NCBI RefSeq assembly: GCF_000003605.2
Contig: NW_003143824.1
Span: forward strand, 198,002-242,663
From: Saccoglossus kowalevskii
Taxonomy: Eukaryota; Hemichordata; Enteropneusta; Harrimaniidae
Length of the DNA stretch: 44,662 nucleotides
Reading direction: 5' to 3'
Below, piece by piece: positions 38,073-44,662 of the stretch. The notes beneath the pieces are model-generated. The model made no database searches, had not been told where the DNA came from, and worked only from the letters and a program-made list of their open reading frames with translations. Made by a program: the position numbers and the translations under genes. The first letter of the stretch is position 1. Each line of letters begins with the position of its first letter.

Positions 38073-38905
38073 GTATATACATGTACACATACACTACACA
38101 GACAACAAGCAGAGTTTTATGAGATGTGCAGTGTATGTTGATGATGATGAAGGGGCCTGAGGAAGCAATGATATTAAATTAGTAAAACGTGACGGTGAGC
38201 TGATTGTAATTTATCTGCTCAATTAATTTTACTATCTATAATCAAGGACACTAAATCTCGATGTTATAACTGATCATAATCGTTTCGGAATATATTACCT
38301 CAATTAGTTTGAATCAATTATTTATATCGCCGTTCTGATAATAAAGAAGGTTTTACGTTACACGTTCGCGGATCAAAAAAATCAATTAATTTGTTGCTTA
38401 CGGCAGTGTCTTTTTAAAAATGTATTTGGGTCAACTATTTATAATTTGATAAGAAATCTTATATACAGTTAAATCTTCCTATCTGTCAGTGCCGTTGTTC
38501 AAAATACTGTATATGTTCAGTTATTCTATGTATATTCGCTCAGGAAGACTAATACAGTTTTCCGTTCGTGTACAAATCTGTTGCTCGTACATAGGATAGT
38601 TCATTTACCGATTATCTATGAACAACAAGAACGGCGGTAGTGGCGATTATATTTGTTTACGCGCAAGAGCGATGACGCGCAGTTATAACAATAGATACCA
38701 TCCTAATATGCACTCCGTTAAATTATTTGTCATAAGACATTTCTCAAAAATATGCCCGGATATATAGAATTAAAAGTCATATATTTATTTACCTGGAGCC
38801 TAATCAGATTAAAGATTAATAAGGTTATGAAATATACAATATATATTCATATTCGTGTCAGGTCGTGAACCATGCAAGTGACAAATCGTGCTAGTGTGGG
38901 ATCAT
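38073..38905. other. Gene-free stretch
   Basis: AT-rich with no supported feature. Confidence 0.4.
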
Positions 38906-38909
38906 TTAA

Positions 38910-39034
38910 AGCGCGGTGGTCATCGCGCAGCGCGTGTTCGAATTTCATGTAAATAAACAATGCATTTCACACGCGTTGTATACGTCGCTGTGAGTCCCAC
39001 ATCGAACAGGACGCGGCGCGACGACTACCGCCCT
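38910..39034. mobile_element. TTAA MITE, group B (intact)
   Basis: TTAA at 38906..38909 and TTAC at 39035..39038. It is 125 bp, with the same ends and interior as 35389..35513. Confidence 0.9.
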
Positions 39035-39190
39035 TTACTTTACAGAATTCGAATTTTATAATTTTCATGAAGCAAAATCCAATCACTGTGTGTTTGAGAC
39101 ACTGCACCAACTGATGTTTTAGTGATTTATATTATATTATTCCCCGGTATTTTTCCTCTTTTTTGATCGAAATGCGTACTAAGCGTTTAA

Positions 39191-39281
39191 AGCGCATTAT
39201 TCTTCTAGTGGCGCGAGATAGTTTTATATAAACAATGTATATACACGTGTTGCACACAGGACCACGCGGAGCACGATTATT
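39191..39281. mobile_element. Decayed group B MITE
   Basis: TTAA at 39187..39190 and 39282..39285. The left end AGCGCATTATTC and the interior TATATAAACAATGTATATAC resemble group B, but the termini have lost most of the GGTCGTCGCGC motif. Confidence 0.6.
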
Positions 39282-39775
39282 TTAATAAAAACAGTAATGC
39301 ATAATCCAGCCTAGATAATCAGTTCAAATATCAGTGTCTCAAGAGTCAATTGTTTGCTACACATACATTCTTTCAATATAATTAATTGTAATTAATATTT
39401 TAAATTAATTGCGAGCATTGTTGCATATTTAATACTCTCAATTGTTGTACGACATAGAAACAGGCTGGTACGGTTTCAGATTAATTTCGCGCGTCAAATG
39501 GAAATCGTTGAAATCGTTCCTGTGGAGTTTTGTTCAGACAAAAAACACTTCCTTCACTATTAACAATAAATCACGAAGAGCCACATCAAAATAAAGCAGT
39601 TTGGGTTACAACAATATTCTCCTTCTGTGCAAGCAAGTCCTCTTTTTATTTTGCTCACGTGCTGTATGGGTACCGTGGCGTCAGGTATTTACATTCACTG
39701 TAAATGTACACATTTCATAAATTCAAAGCAGACAGAATTATTATTATCAAAAATATCTTCAATGTAACATCTTAA

Positions 39776-39935
39776 GATCTACGCGGAGAAGTCGTCACCC
39801 GCGCATGCGTCAGATAGTCATAACGTGTCATTGTTTACAAACAAGCGTCTACCCACGAGCCTTTGCGTTTTTAGCGTGTGTTATTATCGCTTGGGACTCA
39901 ATTCCCGCGCTTGCGCAGGTGACGACCCTCCCGCT
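39776..39935. mobile_element. TTAA MITE, group A, left end altered
   Basis: TTAA at 39772..39775 and 39936..39939. The right end is GTGACGACCCTCCCGCT. The left end begins GATCTACGCGGAGAAGTCGTC, so the first bases have changed. It has the same orientation as 6661..6816. Confidence 0.82.
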
Positions 39936-40341
39936 TTAATTCCACAGAAATGACATGACGTCTAAGTAATTCACCCACACGCGGGAGTCCACTGGAAAGT
40001 GGTTACATATATCTGCCCGTACGTTTAGAATTTGTTTTAACACTCGTACTATTTTACTAACGTATGAGAAAAAAGATACCCTGATAAATGACGTCACAGT
40101 AACCACACTGTGAAGGAAAAACATACATTGTATTGAATTGCATTCAATCGTTTTTCCCAATGATCGGTACGATAGCTTCGTACAGAATTATCGACAATTC
40201 GTTTCCATGCTGTTTTAGACGGAAACAAAACTTGCTTTTTTCTTTGACAGATTTTAACAAAACCCAGAAAATGGCGTCACGCGCAGAGAAGACTATCTTA
40301 ATCATGTTACAACTCAAATCTTGTGTCGCTATTTACAGAGG

Positions 40342-40989
40342 TTCGAACTCCGCACAGTTCGGTGCGCGTTACTTATCACTGCACAAAGCAGCTTTGCATA
40401 GAACTCATTTGCATATTCGAATACTAGTATGTTCGAACTACAAGACCCTGTCAGTTAACAAAGTTATGTGTAAGCCACTTGGTTACTTTAATCTCTTTAA
40501 TAAGACGTTTCACGCCCCGACTCCGAATAAAATGTTCAGTTAGATTAAAATATACATGACTTGCGTTAGAAAAGTACAATCTTCCTACATGTCAAAGCAT
40601 TAGTTTCTACTATAAATGACTAACTTTATAAACTTACTAGAACCTGTGTGTTCTATGACTGTTAGACGCGCAAAATTCGAACCCGTTCAAGCCAGAAATA
40701 GTATTGAAATATTCACCAGAATACAAGATAAACGTTATTCACCACAATAACATTACCTTGCAAAACATAGTCCGTGATAAAATGGTTCGTATTTACGTTT
40801 CTACTGAAGTCTGGCATTAATAAATAGTTCGGATGTCACATACATTTTTGTCTCCACTTTTTGTGATACATTTTCAGATTACCAACTACAGGAAAATGGC
40901 CGTCCGTAGTGAGACGATTGACCACAAAATTGAAGGCTGCCTGTGGCAGAGGCACTATTGCGTAAAGCGCAAAGGCCTCTGGGAAGGAA
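40342..40989 (+). repeat. Duplicated segment, copy 2 (about 0.65 kb)
   Basis: This is the partner of 32082..32842, 8.3 kb away in the same orientation. It includes TTTGCATA/ACTCATTTGCATATTCG and GTCCGTGATAAAATGGTTCG. It lacks about 105 bp present in copy 1. The region just after it holds a hairpin element not present downstream of copy 1. Confidence 0.8.
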
Positions 40990-41021
40990 CGCACGGCACA
41001 GTAGGAGGCGTGGCCTTTTCA

Positions 41022-41109
41022 GCATTTTGTCAACAACCAATCACAAGATTGGTTAGCCTTGCTCAACTGGTTCGTAACCAGTCTTGTGATTGGTTGTTGA
41101 CCAAATGCG
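41022..41109. mobile_element. Hairpin element with about 38-bp arms
   Basis: GCATTTTGTCAACAACC through AATCACAAGATTGGTTA pairs with TAACCAGTCTTGTGATTGG through TTGTTGACCAAATGC. The arms differ at only a few positions and the loop is about 10 nt. It lies right after duplicated segment copy 2. Confidence 0.8.
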
Positions 41110-41640
41110 AAATTGGAATAAGCAACTAATATTCTTCAACCTGGTATTTTTTTTAGATTTTATTTTTCATTCTTCACGTCCGTTTTTTCGAGTTTAAAAA
41201 ATGTGAGCTGTCCGGAGCCTTCATCCCTTGTCTATTTCTTACACTAGATACCAGCCGATACCCCCGCTCATACAGTTGATCATATTTCCTGGGCTCCCTG
41301 AGCATACATTTCTGTAGCACAAACTGTGGGACAGTACTGGACGATTTAGCCGTCAATACCCCTAGGTGTTTTCATTTCTTTGTATTTTTTTTTGTCTGGC
41401 AATCGACAGGATGGTCAGTTTGATGAACCGACTAACACCTTAGTAGTAACCGTTATTCCGCGATGAAATTATTTTCTTTTGTAAATTATAACTATTTCAC
41501 CCTTGACAGTGTATTTACGGAAAAAATAGTTATCAGCTATCGATACAATATTTTAAAACTTGTTTTTAAGTAGGAATAAATCAACACTAAATCTCTCTAA
41601 TAACAAAAATACGCAAATAATACGCGTAGTAAAAGTCTTG
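41110..41640. other. Gene-free stretch
   Basis: No supported feature. Confidence 0.4.
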
Positions 41641-41647
41641 TGGTGTT

Positions 41648-41745
41648 TCACCACAAAATGGCGGTGTGTGGTGGCAGAGATACTTTCGGTGATCTAAACG
41701 CAAGGAACTCTAGGAAGGAGAATCGTTATGACCTTCTTATCAGCC
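41648..41745 (+). repeat. Third, diverged fragment of the duplicated segment
   Basis: CACCACAAAATGGCGG, CGCAAGGAACTCTAGGAAGG and TATGACCTT align with the 3' end of 32082..32842 and just beyond, with indels that break any shared reading frame. Confidence 0.55.
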
Positions 41746-41924
41746 ATCTTGTTTAATCTTACCTGTAATTTCCGTATTCCGGTTAAGTGTTATATCGTAC
41801 GCGGTCGTTTTATTAACACTGTAAATTAGTCTAGTACGTTGTACTACTTCAACCTTTTTTTTGTAACCATGGATACAACGACTAAATCATTAAAACTATG
41901 AATGCGATGTTAGCTGCAATGTGT

Positions 41925-42016
41925 ACATTTAAATTACGTGTAATCGGAACTATGCATCTTAGACGTCGCATTGGACTCGTATCGAAAATGACGCGTCGCG
42001 AAGACGACCTCCCTGT
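41925..42016. mobile_element. Possible decayed group B MITE
   Basis: GACGTCGCATTGGACTCGTA and TCGCGAAGACGACC resemble the right half of group B, without the TTAA ends. Confidence 0.35.
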
Positions 42017-43850
42017 AACGGTGTGATTTATGTTAGCATTGAATTTACTGAACACGTTATCGCAATGTTTTTTGGTGATCATGAGTTTATTATGTACACT
42101 TGCATATACTCAATAATCGCACACTTTATATACATGTACATGCTTTTGTGCATCCCTACGGTTGCATATAAATCCTTCACAAAAAGCGTCCGTCGCATAC
42201 ACAAGCATGGTGTACATTAATCATGCACTGAAGAACTTAGACATAGACATTGTCTTTTAAGGTCTATAGTCTAGTGTACATTTCATTTATGAAACTACGG
42301 TAAAACATTTTCAAAGACCGTTTTGTGTTGTTTTTTTGTTTGTTTTTTAAATTCGCACGTACACTAATGGGATGCCGTCTATTATCGTGAGACTTTGAAA
42401 AAAAAATCTACGAATAATACCCTGCTAATGGGAAGGACACACTGTGCACGCAGCTGTCGCTTCACTGTATGGCGGTAAAAGCCGGGATAATGAGATGGGC
42501 GGGTTGCACTGAATACGCATTAGACGTCTGGAGTGTAACGTTCCTTAGCGTGAATAAACCAATACATATAAGTAATGTATTCTAGCATACAACTTTAGAA
42601 ATCAAAATCGGCGATATGTGTTTATATGTTGACAATCAGTCATTGAGACAAGAGGCAGGTGACGAGAGAGCTTAGACGTTGTCTGCTCGCTAGGACACAT
42701 AAACACAAACTTAACGAGCGAGATACGTGACCAGAGAGTACACACGTACAGGCGGACGACTACATTATATATACGCCATCAGTTATTTCATATTACGTAA
42801 TGTAAAATAACTATTGGTGACTCCCAGCAACAAAAATGTTCAAGTTAGAAACCGAGAAAAAAAAACATTGTTTTGCAAGGAAAATATGTTGGTTCAAGAA
42901 AAATAAGAATGTTCAGACAAGACGCCACGAAAGCAAATTGCAGTCCTCGCGCTCTTCCAGCCATCCCTCATAATGTCAAATGTTTGACCCCCTCACATCA
43001 AGCGATACTGAAAACTAGTAACACGTCATGTTCACAGACAAGATCAGAGGTCACTCACGAAACACGCGTAGGGGCATGCGAAGATACGTTCATTTAAGCG
43101 GGAAAAGTGGCTCGAATTTTGAAAATTAGGTAAAAAGATATAAAGCGATTGAACAATTACGAGTCAGACAAATATTTTCGAATGATTCCTTCCGATAAAT
43201 GAAGTACTATGAACTCGTCTAGGTATTTTCTCTTAGATTTCATCTTTCGTTGGATCAGATCGGTTACGGCCACCGGGTGGAATCCCAGAGATGCAAGCAT
43301 TCTTAGAACTGGTGAAAGCGAGATCGTGTTAAAGTAGTGACGTACCTTAATACACCGTTAATAGTCGTGTAGATTGAGTTTTGCATCTCACTTTAGCATG
43401 TTAGTGATTTTTTTCGTTGACGACATGGCTGATCGCGTCGCGGACTCCCCGTTATAATACGTATCCTTGTCCAGAATGTTCAGTTGTACGCAATATTAGC
43501 GTTCAGAGCATCGCCACGGTACGAAAAACACTCGCCTCAAATAAAGGTTGTCTATTTGGATTCTGTCTTAATGAGCAAATGCGTCATCCTCTGTTGCCGT
43601 CTGCGCATGCCCGGTTCGCTTTTCTTGATGATCCACCTTACGTATACTAGTATGAAGCGATTTTAAACCCGTTACCATGATTATTCGCAATTAGGTCAGG
43701 GCCATTTGAGCTGAATGGGGCATTGTTATTACGTCTTGTCAGTTTTATTTTCAAAGGTAGCATTTTGGAAATATTGAAGAGTGACCGTTCCGGTACATAT
43801 ACAACAGCAGAGTCTGCTCCAGATGTTTATCTTATAGAGTCGTCTGTTAA
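42017..43850. other. Gene-free stretch
   Basis: Several short plus-strand frames exist (for example 42873..43097 and 43417..43650), but none shows a domain, conserved splice pattern or similarity to another frame here. Confidence 0.4.
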
Positions 43851-43885
43851 GCCACTATTTTGGTATTTGCCACTATTTTGGTACC
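43851..43885 (-). repeat. Inverted fragments of the 63-bp satellite
   Basis: GCCACTATTTTGGTA occurs twice 18 bp apart. The reverse complement is the TACCAAAATAGTGGC core of the array that starts about 265 bp to the right. Confidence 0.65.
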
Positions 43886-44149
43886 GTGTCAATAATGAGC
43901 GGCCTAGGAGGTGGCAGTAAAGCCTATTGAATACTACTAATGAGCAAGCGGACAATAACTATATCGACAATAAAGACCGCCACTAGTAACCAAAATATTT
44001 GCAGCTTGATTGGACATTGGTGGATTGTAAAAGTATCAAGGTTTAGCCTGAAAATAAAATAAACTGAAGGTGTGTTCCAAATTAAATGTTTCTTAGAAAA
44101 TGGATTTAATGACAAAAATTCTTTAACAGTAAAATTGCACACAAATTAT

Positions 44150-44662
44150 ACTTCACTATAGGAATAGTACCAAAATAGTAGCACATATCATTTAGTTGTC
44201 GGGAACTGCTATACTTTACTATAGGGATGGTACCAACATAGTGGCACATATAATTTAGTTGGCGGGAACTGTTATACTTCACTATAGGGATGGTACCAAA
44301 ATAATGGCACGTATAATTTAGTTGTCAGGAACTGTTATACTTCCCTATAGGAATGGTACCAAAATAGTAGCACATATAATTTAGTTGTCGGGAAATGCTA
44401 TACTTCCCTATAGGAATGATACCAAAATAGTAGCACATATAATATAGTTGTCGGGGACTGCTATACTTCACTATGGGGATGATACCAAAATAGTGGCACA
44501 TATAATTTAGTTGTTGGGAAATGCTATACTTCCCTATAGGAATGATACCAAAATAGTGGCACATATAATTTAGTTGGCAAGAACTGCTACACTTCACTAC
44601 AGGAATGGTACCAAAATAGTGGCACATATAATTTAGTTGGCAGAAACTGCTATACTTTACTA
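44150..44662. repeat. 63-bp tandem satellite, about 8 copies, continues past the window
   Basis: TACTTCnCTATAGGnATGnT plus ACCAAAATAGTnGCAC recurs about every 63 bp (for example TTCCCTATAG at 44341 and 44404) to the window edge. Since 63 is a multiple of three, the minus strand keeps an open frame of a 21-residue repeat (44325..44627: MCHYFGIIPIGKY and variants). Differences between copies change residues freely (C/H/Y, I/T, G/V), and earlier copies contain stops, so it is called a satellite rather than a gene. Confidence 0.9.

Noticed and set aside
37747-38094. 115-codon minus-strand frame with a CVCCYRRLGLKSRA-like stretch, echoed at 9489..9809 and 28050..28265
   Set aside because: The shared peptide is a translation of the group A MITE interior, not a protein family.

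Overview
This is a gene-poor, AT-rich piece of animal nuclear DNA, most likely from a marine invertebrate. Three lines point that way. The recognisable coding sequence belongs to two animal families, LITAF-domain proteins and galactose-3-O-sulfotransferases. The coding exons are joined by GT-AG introns with matching phases. CpG dinucleotides are not depleted, and short foldback elements (MITEs) are dense. No bacterial operons, Shine-Dalgarno sites or phage genes are visible. The species cannot be named from this sequence.

Left part (1-10.5 kb): two LITAF-domain genes lie in tandem on the minus strand (CDS 1668..3436, 142 aa; CDS 6475..8402, 130 aa). Each has three coding exons with identical intron phases and a conserved splice acceptor just upstream of the ATG, which implies a separate 5'UTR exon. 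The similarity covers exons, introns, 3' flank and more than 1 kb of 5' flank, so a unit of about 3.3 kb was duplicated whole. Different MITEs then entered each copy. Both 5' flanks keep a pair of TCACGTGA palindromes.

Middle part (10.6-22.4 kb): a degenerate tandem array with a period of about 21 bp runs for roughly 3.3 kb (about 10.65-13.97 kb). It is followed by about 8 kb with simple repeats and MITEs but no recognisable gene. At 22491..23667 (minus) lies a large coding exon of a galactose-3-O-sulfotransferase (GAL3ST-like, Golgi type). Its N-terminal membrane-anchor exon was not found.

Right part (23.7-44.66 kb): no convincing gene. It holds many non-autonomous elements. These include three MITE groups that share TTAA target sites and AGCG-type ends, several long-TIR foldbacks, a roughly 0.7 kb segment present twice with a third fragment, and a 63-bp satellite (about 8 copies) that runs off the right edge.

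The best leads are the 21-bp array with inverted units at its edge, the paired TCACGTGA sites in the duplicated LITAF flanks, the common ends of the three TTAA MITE groups, and the sulfotransferase exon with Arg in place of the usual His in its PAPS-binding loop.
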